Shown here: piece after piece, positions 53,796-63,983 of the stretch
Numbering within the stretch: the stretch's first letter is position 1
Layout: each line of letters begins with the position of its first letter
Assembly (NCBI GenBank): GCA_040222235.1
Contig: JAVKDO010000090.1
Span: 19,035 to 83,034, forward strand
Origin: UBA6059 sp040222235
GTDB taxonomy: Bacteria; Bacteroidota; Bacteroidia; Cytophagales; Cyclobacteriaceae
Length of the DNA stretch: 64,000 nt
Reading direction: 5' to 3'
Notes under the pieces: generated by a model
Told to the model about the DNA's origin: nothing
Database searches by the model: none
Seen by the model: the letters and a program-made list of their open reading frames with translations, nothing else
Translations under genes and position numbers: made by a program

Positions 53796-55133
53796 ATGGC
53801 CGCAGCGAGAAAGCAGAAAAAAATCTTTGTACTTGATACCTCAGTAATCATCTACTCGCACGACAGCATCATGAATTTTGCTGAGCATGATGTGGGGATA
53901 CCGATCACTGTGCTAGAGGAGCTGGATCAGTTTAAAAAGGGTAACGACACTAAGAATTTTGAGGCGCGTGAGTTTACGCGAAAGCTCGATGAGCTGGCGG
54001 ACGGTCACATGCTTCAGGAGTGGATTCCACTCAATGGGAAGGGCAAGGGAAAGTTCAAAGTTATCATGTCCACTAGCAGTACTGTGGATGCTCAGAAGAT
54101 ATTCGATGATAGAAAAAACGATCATAAAATTCTCAATGCTGCGCTATCGCTAAAAGATGAGTATCCTGACAAGAATGTCATTCTGGTAAGTAAGGATATC
54201 AATCTGCGACTAAAGGCAAAGTCACTCAATCTGCCTGCCGAGGACTATGAGACTGGCAAGATTAAGAATGTTAGCACGCTTTTTACGGGCTTGGAGGAGG
54301 TCGAGAATGTGTCTGCTGAGGACATAAATATGCTATATAAAGATGGTGAGATAGATAAGAAGAGCATCCTCCAACGCAAGAAACCTTTGGCGAATGCCTT
54401 CTACATTATTAAGAGTGACAAAAACTCAATACTGGCTCGGTACAATCCATTCACAAAGAAAATACAGCATGTAGAGAAACGGTCCGTCTCTGGAGTAAAA
54501 CCGCGTAATGCCGAGCAGACCTTCGCCATCAACGCGATGATGGATCCTGAGGTGAAGTTGGTGTCGATCAATGGGGTAGCCGGAACAGGCAAGACCTTGT
54601 TGGCGATTGCCGCTGCACTAGAGCAGCGGCGGGACTTTAAACAGATATTCTTGGCTAGACCAGTTGTACCACTAAGCAACAAGGACATTGGCTACTTGCC
54701 AGGAGATATCAAATCCAAACTCAATCCCTACATGGAGCCACTTTGGGATAACTTGAAGTACATCCAGAACCAATATCACGAGACGGAGAAAGAGTACCAG
54801 CGGATCACAGATATGGTCAATCAGGAGAAGCTCTTAATCCAACCACTGGCCTACATCCGTGGACGCAGCTTATCCAATATTTTCTTCATCGTGGATGAAG
54901 CGCAGAACCTAACCCCGCATGAAATCAAGACCATCATCACTCGCGCAGGGGAGAATACCAAGATCATCTTTACCGGAGATGTTTACCAGATTGACACGCC
55001 TTATCTCGACTCTCAAAGTAACGGGTTATCGTATTTAATCGATCGTATCCAGGATCATCCACTGCATGCTCACATCACGCTCGAGAAAGGTGAGCGCTCA
55101 GAGCTGGCCAATGTGGCGAATGAATTGCTTTGA
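53796..55133 (+). CDS. phoH: PIN-PhoH protein (YlaK-like ATPase)
   Basis: A protein of about 445 residues with two domains. The N-terminal PIN nuclease domain (about 1-145) starts with FVLDTSVIIYSHDS. The PhoH-type ATPase domain (about 235-440) has the Walker A GVAGTGKTLLAIAAAL and the Walker B IFFIVDEAQNLT. PhoH-PIN proteins are RNA-acting ATPases and nucleases, in some cases helicases. The ATG at 53796 is preferred over an upstream TTG. Its last codons (ELANVANELL) are the left copy of a direct repeat that recurs at 59554-59582. The present 3' end may therefore have come with the inserted island. Confidence 0.9.
   Translation: MAAARKQKKIFVLDTSVIIYSHDSIMNFAEHDVGIPITVLEELDQFKKGNDTKNFEAREFTRKLDELADGHMLQEWIPLNGKGKGKFKVIMSTSSTVDAQKIFDDRKNDHKILNAALSLKDEYPDKNVILVSKDINLRLKAKSLNLPAEDYETGKIKNVSTLFTGLEEVENVSAEDINMLYKDGEIDKKSILQRKKPLANAFYIIKSDKNSILARYNPFTKKIQHVEKRSVSGVKPRNAEQTFAINAMMDPEVKLVSINGVAGTGKTLLAIAAALEQRRDFKQIFLARPVVPLSNKDIGYLPGDIKSKLNPYMEPLWDNLKYIQNQYHETEKEYQRITDMVNQEKLLIQPLAYIRGRSLSNIFFIVDEAQNLTPHEIKTIITRAGENTKIIFTGDVYQIDTPYLDSQSNGLSYLIDRIQDHPLHAHITLEKGERSELANVANELL
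55102..55130 (+). repeat. left direct repeat at the 3' end of phoH (putative att site)
   Basis: This 29-bp stretch (28/29 identical to 59554-59582, the first 23 bp perfect) codes for the last residues of PhoH, ELANVANEL, plus the first two bases of the final Leu codon. The copy regenerates the PhoH C-terminus, as expected when a mobile element integrates into the 3' end of a gene and carries the replacement end with it. The single difference is A at 55125 where the right copy has G, and it does not change the amino acid. Confidence 0.75.
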
Positions 55134-55186
55134 GACAGACAGATACAGGTAATGGATTACAATATTAGATTGGTTCTTATACTTAA

Positions 55187-55909
55187 TCAATTGGAATCCA
55201 ACAAACCTGTTAGAAGACTGACAGGTAGTTCCTCCCTTAGCTCTTCACTACACATGCTGTATGATAAGTAGGTCATTATTATACCCTTTAGCACTACGGG
55301 GCTTGTCATTCTAAATGATCCATAATTGCCATTCTTGTTTGATGAAGAAGGTTCATATGAGACGCTTGCCATACCTTTAGAACTAAGGTGCAGAAGGTAT
55401 TTGTCTCCTCTCTTTCTATACTCATAATAGTCTCCAGGATTATTCTCTTCTAGCCCCAGAATATGACTGACATAGAGAAGCACATCGTTTTGATGCGTTT
55501 CATTAGTTTGGAGGTTCCAATTCTTATCCACAGGAAATCCGGCTCTTGAAAGAGCTGATCTCATGATTTCCTTTTCAATTGCGAAGTTTTTCATGCTAAG
55601 GAGAGGTTTGTATGAAAGTAAGAGATCAAACCCTTCAGTAGAATCGAGTAGAATATTTGACACGTCATCGGTAAAGCCAGGGGTTTCCAGCTCTAATTCC
55701 ATTTCATCGACCCTTGCCTTAATTCGATCAAAATCAAGAGTATAGAGAGTTACGTCATAAAGAGGTATAACAAACAACCACTTTCTCGTGTATGTCCCCA
55801 CTTCCCGATAGTCCTCAACCGATACAATTTGAGCCGTTGTGTATTCTATTTCAAAGATGCATAGCAATACCAGGACTATGCAAGCATAGTATTTATTCAG
55901 AGACATCAA
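55187..55909 (-). CDS. secreted protein of unknown function, partner of the NACHT gene
   Basis: A 240-residue protein with a signal peptide (about residues 1-27, ending in TTAQ). The mature part has YTRKWLFVIPLYDVTLYTLD near residue 42 and an end like TYLSYSMCSEELREELPVSLLTGL. The general pattern faintly recalls chalcone-isomerase-like periplasmic proteins, which I cannot confirm by eye. The reading frame starts inside the NACHT gene: 17 bp overlap (55893-55909), so the two are translationally coupled. It is the downstream gene of the island and ends 57 bp before the left repeat. Its base composition is AT-rich like the NACHT gene. Confidence 0.7.
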   Translation of the reverse strand: MMSLNKYYACIVLVLLCIFEIEYTTAQIVSVEDYREVGTYTRKWLFVIPLYDVTLYTLDFDRIKARVDEMELELETPGFTDDVSNILLDSTEGFDLLLSYKPLLSMKNFAIEKEIMRSALSRAGFPVDKNWNLQTNETHQNDVLLYVSHILGLEENNPGDYYEYRKRGDKYLLHLSSKGMASVSYEPSSSNKNGNYGSFRMTSPVVLKGIIMTYLSYSMCSEELREELPVSLLTGLLDSN

Positions 55910-58900
55910 CGCCTATTATTCTTTTGAGCTTGTCTGGATAATCTGTAATCAAGCCATCCACTTCTTCATTAATCATTAATTTCATAATAGGTTCATGGTT
56001 AACATTCCAAACAAGAACCTTGATACCCTGATTCCGCATTTTTTTAATGAATTTAGGATAGACAAGAAGACCCAGATAATGAATACCAACCGCATCAAGC
56101 TCTGGAAATGTTTTCAATGTGAATGGCTGGAAGTCAAAAATCCCTACTTTAAAGTTTGTATAATCAGCTTTAAACTGTTTGATATACTCTTTGTCGAACG
56201 AGAATATATAGACTTGATCCATCATCTCTTTTCTTTTAACAAGTGATGCCAATTTCTCAGCTAGACCAGGGTAACTAGATGGTTCCTTTAATTCAATGAG
56301 CAGATTGATATCCGTATTTTTCAGCAAATCCAAGGTGGACTCTAAATCAGGGATTAAAATTTTGCCATGTTCAGGCATGTCGTGATGAATTGACAACTTT
56401 TTAAGGTCGTTCCATAGAAAACTACTAACCTGACCCTGGCCGTTAGTGGTTCTATCAATATCTGAGTCATGCATTAGTATTAATGTACTATCAGCCGTTT
56501 GGCGAACATCAATCTCTATCATATCGACACCTAAATCAATAGCAATCTGAATTGCTTCCAAAGTGTTCTCAGGGGCTAAACCGGCCGCACCGCGGTGGGA
56601 TACGAGTTGAGTTCGTTGAGACTTTTCTATCATTATATCAAAAGTATTATGATTGTTATGATACTCCTTGTCATTTACAATAAACTCAAGAGTGTCGCCA
56701 TAGGACACAGGAACTCTAAGAGATCTACTTGAATTAAGGGTGTTGAAAAAATTGTCTTTTCCAAAATTTTTCCAATGCGCATTTTTCGTATTCTTCATTA
56801 AAAGTGCCGCATGGCTAAACTCTGCTGTTAGAGCTGTGTCATAATCATAAACGTCATCTATTTTAAAACCCATAAATCCGGCCTCTGTACCTCCTGGTGT
56901 AGTATTCCCTACAAAGGCTCCAACACTCACATTACCACTCGCTGTTATTTCAACAACTTCTTGATCGATTCCATTTAAGAATACCACTTTATTGTCATCG
57001 ACTTGCCTTGCGAACGGAGGTATATCAATAAAAGTGAATCCGTATGGGTTTTGCCAAAAATGGGGTTGAGAGAATCGAAGGTAAAAAGGAGTCATAACAT
57101 GGTATAGCATAATAACTGAAGCTACCGTTATTACTAGCACGTTCATTGTTCTGTTAGGTCGAGCTGTAGAGTTATAATCAGTTTGTACAAAGTATCCTTT
57201 GATTGTTGGGTGAATAAAACTAAAACTCGCACCAACTGATTTAATGAATCTGGCCTTTGAGAGATCCAAAAAAAAAGCCGAGAAACTCCAAGGTCCATAA
57301 CCCCTTAAAAAAATAATTAAACGAAGGGTATAATGTTGTACGACCTCCAAGCCTCCAAACCATAAAAAAACTAATAACCCTCCACCAAAGCCTGCCTTGA
57401 CGCCCTTGATCAAATTCGTAAACTCACCAGACATGAATCCAAAAAATGAACCAAAAGCGATGCACAAAAAAAATGAGGCTATTGTCCCTGCTTTTATAGC
57501 ATTGATCAGAGAATACTTTATACCATGATTTGGCTTAATATTTGACTTCTGTTTTTCTTTGAAATCAATTAGAGTATTTCGTCTAAATGATCCTATCATT
57601 CCAATTAAAGGGAACCCGCAAATTAGTCCTGCTATAAAAGCAAATATTCGAATATCGAGATTGTAAGAATTGCCATTAATCCAAATTGCGAAAGCCGATG
57701 ATCTGAAAAACTGATCAATAAAAATTACTGCAAGCATTAATATAAGACCTACAGAAATTCCTCCAATTGCACCAAACTTGAAAAACTGTTTCCAATCATA
57801 GACAATATTCTCAACAGGTTTGATATCTAGATCGAGATTTTGCCATATAGCTCTTTGACCATATACTGTACCAGCAAAAAGAGACATGAATATTCCTATG
57901 TTTCCTTGTGTGGGCGCAAAAAGCCCATTTAATAGCATGCCATCTTCAAGCCTTGGCGTTGAAAATCCGAAGTAAAGGATTAGAGACATGGCTACTGGTA
58001 TTCCATAGAAAAAATTGATTGTTAGATGGTCTAGCTTGTAAGGAAGAGCACTTAATCTCTTGGTAAAGTGATATTTTATTATTAAAATATGAACCATTGT
58101 AACCGTCAATCCCATAACTATACCTGAACCAAAATACTCAAATGGTGCAGAGAGAAAAAACCCAATAGCAATGGATAACACCAAAGTGCTAATGACCCTT
58201 GAAGTGAGGTAGTACAGGAATTTGTCCGATCGTCTTGTGATATAGCTAGGTTGAAGTGCTTCAATGAAAAATTGATCTGATGATCCGAGACTCATCCTTT
58301 TTAACCATGATCTACACTTATCAGCCGTATATCGTAACTGAGGAGTCGCTGTATTATTTCCAGAAAATTGAAGGTGATCATATTTTTTCCAAAGTTTCGA
58401 AAAAGTGTCTAAATCGTTTCCTTTTTCCAAAGACCGAATTTCTTCATTATTAAGTTCAACCGATACTTTCGAGAAGAGAAACAAGGCCATTGGATATCGA
58501 ATGAAAGACTTTAACATCGGGCTAGCAGTAATAACCTTCTCAATATCTGTTCTTGAATCTAGGTTCTTCACAATCTTCAAGACCTGTTCGGATCTAAGCG
58601 GCAAGAGTTTGTACTCAGAGAGAAAACTGTTGAATCCAATGATTTCTCCATTCTGGTCAGAATTGAAGCCTAACAATCCGTTTGACCGACTGGTTAAAGC
58701 TACTGTTCCTGATAACTTGGTAAATTCTAGTAAATCCATAAAGACTAGCTTCCTACTAGCTTCCGCCATCTGGTCTAGACCATCAAGGAATAGTATCAAG
58801 TGTGATCCTTCAATTAATAGGTTTGCAAGTTGCTTTTCTATTCCGTAGAGTTTTGAAATGGTGCTAGCCACCCAATCATTAAATCCAATTTCGCTCGACC

Positions 58901-59483
58901 AATTATCTAGAGGTAGATAAACTGGAATTGGTTCCTTTTCGAGAGATGACCTATCATCAATGATGTCTAGAATATATTGATAAAAAGACGATGTTTTTCC
59001 AACACCAGCCTCACCAACTATAACAAAGCTTTGGTATTTTCTTTTGTTTGTTTTCTCAAATACTTCTTTGAGACTGCCTGTGTGTACAGAAGAATCTTTT
59101 GACTTTCGGACATACTCCCAATTCAAGTCCTTAATCACCGGAATTTCACCTTTTCTAAGGTCATCCAAGTACTCTTCACAGATGTTTTTTACTTGACCTT
59201 CCAGCCTATCTTTTAACCTTTCTAAGTTGACTTCAGAAATGTTTACCTCAACATGTTTTCTGACAATCCCTAGGGTCTTAAATACCCTCTTAAGGTAAAA
59301 CTTAACATAGTCTTCCGCGAAGACCTTAACAAGGTAGACCACTATTAGCCCTAGAGTAGTAAAAATGGTTAATCTATAATTACTTTCAGATAGTTGGTCA
59401 AATATCAAAACAGTTGATGCGGTAATTATCGACAAAATGACCCAGAGGCGCTTGGACATAACGAGAAGTATGATTATAAACAC
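55893..59483 (-). CDS. NACHT NTPase - multi-TM - PA-IL-like - GDPD fusion protein
   Basis: A 1196-residue membrane protein of a combination I do not recognise. Two N-terminal TM helices (about 11-55) are followed by a NACHT-type STAND NTPase with Walker A GEAGVGKTS (157-165) and Walker B LILFLDGLD (229-237). About ten further hydrophobic helices lie between 425 and 800. Residues 820-955 look like a PA-IL lectin-like beta sandwich, with VEITASGNVSVGAFVGNTTP and VNDKEYHNNHNTFDI. The C-terminus (959-1190) is an intact glycerophosphodiester phosphodiesterase: HRG with His963, Glu990, Asp992, His1005 and PENT. The likely topology is cytosolic NTPase and periplasmic phosphodiesterase. NACHT proteins are often sensors in immunity. 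It is AT-rich and flanked by direct repeats. Confidence 0.82.
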   Translation of the reverse strand: MFIIILLVMSKRLWVILSIITASTVLIFDQLSESNYRLTIFTTLGLIVVYLVKVFAEDYVKFYLKRVFKTLGIVRKHVEVNISEVNLERLKDRLEGQVKNICEEYLDDLRKGEIPVIKDLNWEYVRKSKDSSVHTGSLKEVFEKTNKRKYQSFVIVGEAGVGKTSSFYQYILDIIDDRSSLEKEPIPVYLPLDNWSSEIGFNDWVASTISKLYGIEKQLANLLIEGSHLILFLDGLDQMAEASRKLVFMDLLEFTKLSGTVALTSRSNGLLGFNSDQNGEIIGFNSFLSEYKLLPLRSEQVLKIVKNLDSRTDIEKVITASPMLKSFIRYPMALFLFSKVSVELNNEEIRSLEKGNDLDTFSKLWKKYDHLQFSGNNTATPQLRYTADKCRSWLKRMSLGSSDQFFIEALQPSYITRRSDKFLYYLTSRVISTLVLSIAIGFFLSAPFEYFGSGIVMGLTVTMVHILIIKYHFTKRLSALPYKLDHLTINFFYGIPVAMSLILYFGFSTPRLEDGMLLNGLFAPTQGNIGIFMSLFAGTVYGQRAIWQNLDLDIKPVENIVYDWKQFFKFGAIGGISVGLILMLAVIFIDQFFRSSAFAIWINGNSYNLDIRIFAFIAGLICGFPLIGMIGSFRRNTLIDFKEKQKSNIKPNHGIKYSLINAIKAGTIASFFLCIAFGSFFGFMSGEFTNLIKGVKAGFGGGLLVFLWFGGLEVVQHYTLRLIIFLRGYGPWSFSAFFLDLSKARFIKSVGASFSFIHPTIKGYFVQTDYNSTARPNRTMNVLVITVASVIMLYHVMTPFYLRFSQPHFWQNPYGFTFIDIPPFARQVDDNKVVFLNGIDQEVVEITASGNVSVGAFVGNTTPGGTEAGFMGFKIDDVYDYDTALTAEFSHAALLMKNTKNAHWKNFGKDNFFNTLNSSRSLRVPVSYGDTLEFIVNDKEYHNNHNTFDIMIEKSQRTQLVSHRGAAGLAPENTLEAIQIAIDLGVDMIEIDVRQTADSTLILMHDSDIDRTTNGQGQVSSFLWNDLKKLSIHHDMPEHGKILIPDLESTLDLLKNTDINLLIELKEPSSYPGLAEKLASLVKRKEMMDQVYIFSFDKEYIKQFKADYTNFKVGIFDFQPFTLKTFPELDAVGIHYLGLLVYPKFIKKMRNQGIKVLVWNVNHEPIMKLMINEEVDGLITDYPDKLKRIIGVDVSE

Positions 59484-59553
59484 AAAAAAACATTATGAAA
59501 TTACCGAAAAATATTGATAGAATATCTATGAATTATAAAAAATTAAATCTTCC

Positions 59554-59582
59554 GAGCTGGCCAATGTGGCGAATGAGTTGCT
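59554..59582 (+). repeat. right direct repeat, a remnant of the phoH 3' end (putative att site)
   Basis: The stretch matches 55102-55130 (28/29) in the same orientation and would be read as ELANVANELL followed by TAG. The right copy therefore carries its own stop codon, different from the TGA of the left copy. It has no start codon and lies between the NACHT promoter region and the symporter genes. It is best read as the original end of phoH displaced by the insertion, or as the element's attachment site. Confidence 0.75.
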
Positions 59583-59645
59583 GTAGTCAATTGCTATTTG
59601 TGTAGTATTACTAAATTGAGTACAACCTATCTAGGGAAGTAGACT

Positions 59646-59906
59646 ATGGACAACAAAGAAAAAATGAAAGCATATTGGAGGAAGAACCTTCGGTACTTGG
59701 CCATCCTTCTTACCATATGGTTTGTAGTTTCTTTCGGACTGGGAATATTGTTGGTTGATGAAATGAATACAATTCGAATCGGCGGTTTCAAGCTTGGTTT
59801 CTGGTTTGCACAACAGGGTTCCATTTACGCATTTGTAGTACTGATTTTTGTCTATGTACGCTGGATGAACAAGTTGGACAAGGAGTTTGACGTAGACGAG
59901 AAATAG
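59646..59906 (+). CDS. DUF4212 small subunit of a sodium/solute symporter
   Basis: An 86-residue protein with two TM helices. The pattern YWRKNLRYLAILLTIWFVVSFG at the N-terminus and GSIYAFVVLIFVYVRWMNKLDKEFDVDE at the C-terminus matches the DUF4212 family. It accompanies large SSS-type acetate/carboxylate symporters, and the two genes are almost always adjacent, as here (7 bp gap). It probably stabilises the large subunit. It begins 63 bp after the right repeat of the island. Confidence 0.93.
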   Translation: MDNKEKMKAYWRKNLRYLAILLTIWFVVSFGLGILLVDEMNTIRIGGFKLGFWFAQQGSIYAFVVLIFVYVRWMNKLDKEFDVDEK

Positions 59907-59913
59907 TCGAAAA

Positions 59914-61605
<1,692 letters not shown>

Positions 61606-61726
61606 TTGGGTACCCGATCATGGATTAGACAGGCTCAACTATTAGATTTTGATCTTCAACAGCTTATTATCCTATGATCGAATTATGCTTCCTCTACAAT
61701 ATGCTGGTATTCAATTGATTGATATT

Positions 61727-61806
61727 TCGACGAGCCCGCCTGCCGGCGAGGCAGGCTCAATATGACAGCTAATTCTGTTTGTATTGTCATGTTGAGGCTC
61801 TCGAAA
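61727..61806. repeat. compound palindromic (REP-like) element
   Basis: An outer inverted repeat TTTCGACGAGCC / GGCTCTCGAAA encloses two hairpins. CCTGCC-GGCGA-GGCAGG is at about 61739-61755, and CTCAATATGACA / TGTCATGTTGAG is at about 61756-61798. All arms are clear by eye. The arrangement is typical of interspersed intergenic repeats and would be transcribed as a cloverleaf-like RNA. Confidence 0.65.
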
Positions 61807-61899
61807 CACCTTAGTTCAGCGTCAGAGGTGCGAATCAATTGAATAACAGCATATTTTGATACACTATTAGTCGAACTCAGCTTATTATTGTAGTACGCG

Positions 61900-61919
61900 C
61901 CTATCGGAATTCCGGTAGG
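61900..61919. repeat. near-perfect 20-bp palindrome of the TTCCGGTAGG motif
   Basis: CCTATCGGAATTCCGGTAGG is an inverted pair of the window's iterated 10-mer (61910-61919 exact, 61900-61909 with one change). It lies 30 bp before the acs start, the only copy outside a gene. In genomes with DNA uptake sequences, such inverted pairs often sit between genes. Confidence 0.6.
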
Positions 61920-61948
61920 TGACAAGACTGAATAAAGCACTAGCAATC

Positions 61949-63850
61949 ATGGTGGACAAAATACAGACCCTCGGAGGTTACATTCATGAGTATCAAAAAA
62001 GCGTAAATGAGCCGGAAGCGTTCTGGTCGCGCATCGCCGAAAACTTCCATTGGCGGAAAAAATGGGACAAGGTGGTCGATTGGAATTTTGCAGAACCAAA
62101 GATCAACTGGTTTGTCAATGGCAAGCTGAATATCACAGAGAATATCCTCGACCGACATCTCTATACCAAAGGCGATCAGACGGCCATCATTTGGGAGCCC
62201 AATGAGCCGGGCGAAGAGCATATTGAGGTGACCTACCGTGAATTGTATGAGAAGGTTTGCCAGTTCTCGAACGCCATGAAGGCCAAGGGAATTGAAAAAG
62301 GGGATCGGGTGATTATCTATATGCCAATGGTACCAGAGGCCGCTATCGCAATGCTAGCATGTGCCCGTATCGGAGCAGTCCACTCCGTAGTATTTGCAGG
62401 GTTCTCTGCGAGCTCACTTTCCGATAGGATCAATGACTGCCAGGCCAAGATGGTGCTGACGGCTGACGGCAACTTCCGAGGCAGTAAGAAAATACCTGTC
62501 AAGGCCGTGGTAGACGAAGCGCTCGAATCCTGCACGACCATCGAAACGGTCATCTCTCTGAAGCGAACGGGTACAGAAGTTACGATGGTAGAGGGCAGAG
62601 ATGTCTGGTGGCATGATGCCATCGAGGGACAGCCACTTGAAAATAAGGCGGAGGAAATGGATTCGGAAGACATGCTGTTCATCCTCTACACCTCCGGATC
62701 TACGGGCAAGCCCAAGGGTGTCGTCCACACTTGCGGAGGCTATATGGTCTACGCGCACTACAGTTTCGCTAACGTCTTCCAATATGGCGCTGGAGATGTC
62801 TATTGGTGTACGGCCGATGTAGGTTGGATCACCGGTCATTCCTACATTGTCTACGGCCCATTATTGGCAGGTGCCACTACCGTAATGTTCGAAGGCGTAC
62901 CTACCTATCCAGATGCTGGACGATTTTGGCAGATCATCGATAAGTATAAAGTCAACCAGTTCTACACAGCCCCCACGGCCATTCGAGCGCTCCAAGCTTA
63001 CGGCCTTGAGCCTCTAGAGCCCTACAGTCTGTCATCGCTCAAGGTGATTGGATCAGTGGGCGAACCTATCAATGAGGAGGCCTGGCACTGGTACCACGAC
63101 CATGTCGGCAAGGGCAAATGCCCCATCGTCGATACCTGGTGGCAGACCGAGACGGGGGGCATTATGATCTCTCCGATCCCTGGAGTCACGCCTACCAAGC
63201 CGGCGTATGCTACGCTTCCCCTACCGGGAATACAGCCGATCATTGTGGATAATGAAGGCAATGAACTTAAGGGCAAATCCGTCGAAGGCAATCTTTGCAT
63301 AAAGTACCCTTGGCCTTCCATGCTGCGTACGACCTATGGTGATCATGAGCGTTGTAAGCAGACCTATTTCAGCACATTCGAGAATCTGTATTTTACTGGA
63401 GATGGCGTGAAGCGCGATGAAGATGGCTACTACCGAATTCTCGGTAGAGTCGATGATGTGATGAATGTGTCAGGTCACAGAATGGGGACAGCCGAAGTAG
63501 AGAATGCTATCAATGAACATCCTCGTGTAGTCGAGTCAGCTGTGGTGGGCTACCCCCATGATATCAAGGGGCAGGGTATATACGCTTACGTGATTGCAGA
63601 CATGGACGGACGTACAGCTGAGAACTTGATCAAAGAAATTAAAGACACTGTAAGCAAGATCATCGGACCTATCGCTAAGCCAGATCAAATCCAGATCGTC
63701 TCAGGACTTCCTAAGACGCGCTCAGGTAAGATCATGCGCCGAATCTTACGGAAAGCAGCTAGCGGAGATACAGCTAATATGGGGGATACTTCAACTTTAT
63801 TAAATCCTGAAGTAGTTGATGAGATATTAAAGGGATTAGGGGTTAGCTAA
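61949..63850 (+). CDS. acs: acetyl-CoA synthetase (AMP-forming)
   Basis: A 633-residue adenylate-forming enzyme that activates acetate to acetyl-CoA. The core motifs are LFILYTSGSTGKPKGVVHT (P-loop near residue 250), VGWITGHSYIVYGPL, DTWWQTETGG and YFTGDGVKRDEDGYYRILGRVDDV. The C-terminal SGKIMRRILRK has the lysine known to be acetylated for regulation. The frame is open upstream to a GTG at 61919. The ATG at 61949 (MVDKIQTL) is preferred because family members begin this close to the conserved start. Genes for acetate uptake lie directly upstream. Confidence 0.97.
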   Translation: MVDKIQTLGGYIHEYQKSVNEPEAFWSRIAENFHWRKKWDKVVDWNFAEPKINWFVNGKLNITENILDRHLYTKGDQTAIIWEPNEPGEEHIEVTYRELYEKVCQFSNAMKAKGIEKGDRVIIYMPMVPEAAIAMLACARIGAVHSVVFAGFSASSLSDRINDCQAKMVLTADGNFRGSKKIPVKAVVDEALESCTTIETVISLKRTGTEVTMVEGRDVWWHDAIEGQPLENKAEEMDSEDMLFILYTSGSTGKPKGVVHTCGGYMVYAHYSFANVFQYGAGDVYWCTADVGWITGHSYIVYGPLLAGATTVMFEGVPTYPDAGRFWQIIDKYKVNQFYTAPTAIRALQAYGLEPLEPYSLSSLKVIGSVGEPINEEAWHWYHDHVGKGKCPIVDTWWQTETGGIMISPIPGVTPTKPAYATLPLPGIQPIIVDNEGNELKGKSVEGNLCIKYPWPSMLRTTYGDHERCKQTYFSTFENLYFTGDGVKRDEDGYYRILGRVDDVMNVSGHRMGTAEVENAINEHPRVVESAVVGYPHDIKGQGIYAYVIADMDGRTAENLIKEIKDTVSKIIGPIAKPDQIQIVSGLPKTRSGKIMRRILRKAASGDTANMGDTSTLLNPEVVDEILKGLGVS

Positions 63851-63909
63851 TTGAAATAGTTGAAGTAGGCACTTAAGAAATAACAGCTTTGTGGCAAACC
63901 TGCGGTTAG

Positions 63910-63983
63910 AAGTCATTCCCGAAGGGAATTTATGATCCAACCTTGTGCTTCCTGCAACAGAGACTCCCTTCGGGGAGTGACTT
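63910..63983. repeat. pair of inverted REP-like elements
   Basis: Two small hairpins, ATTCCC-GAA-GGGAAT (63914-63928) and ACTCCC-TTCG-GGGAGT (63963-63978), are preceded or followed by AAGTCA / TGACTT. They form an inverted pair of one element, AAGTCATTCCCGAAGGGAAT versus its reverse complement with three changes. They lie after acs and could also end transcription. The window ends 17 bp later, so the next gene is not visible. Confidence 0.6.

Larger units (their letters stand above)
61606..61948. other. 343 bp intergenic region between symporter and acs
   Basis: No gene is seen. The region contains a compound palindromic repeat (61727-61806) and a near-palindrome built from the TTCCGGTAGG motif (61900-61919), both described separately. 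The acs promoter should lie here but I found no clear TAnnTTTG. Confidence 0.5.

Noticed and set aside
55187..55909. Chalcone-isomerase-like fold for the secreted island protein
   Set aside because: The similarity is a general pattern only. No diagnostic residues could be fixed by eye, so I left the function open.
55134..59553. Integrase or transposase inside the island
   Set aside because: The two genes fill almost all of the space. Only about 53 bp and 70 bp remain at the ends, and no recombinase motif is seen.
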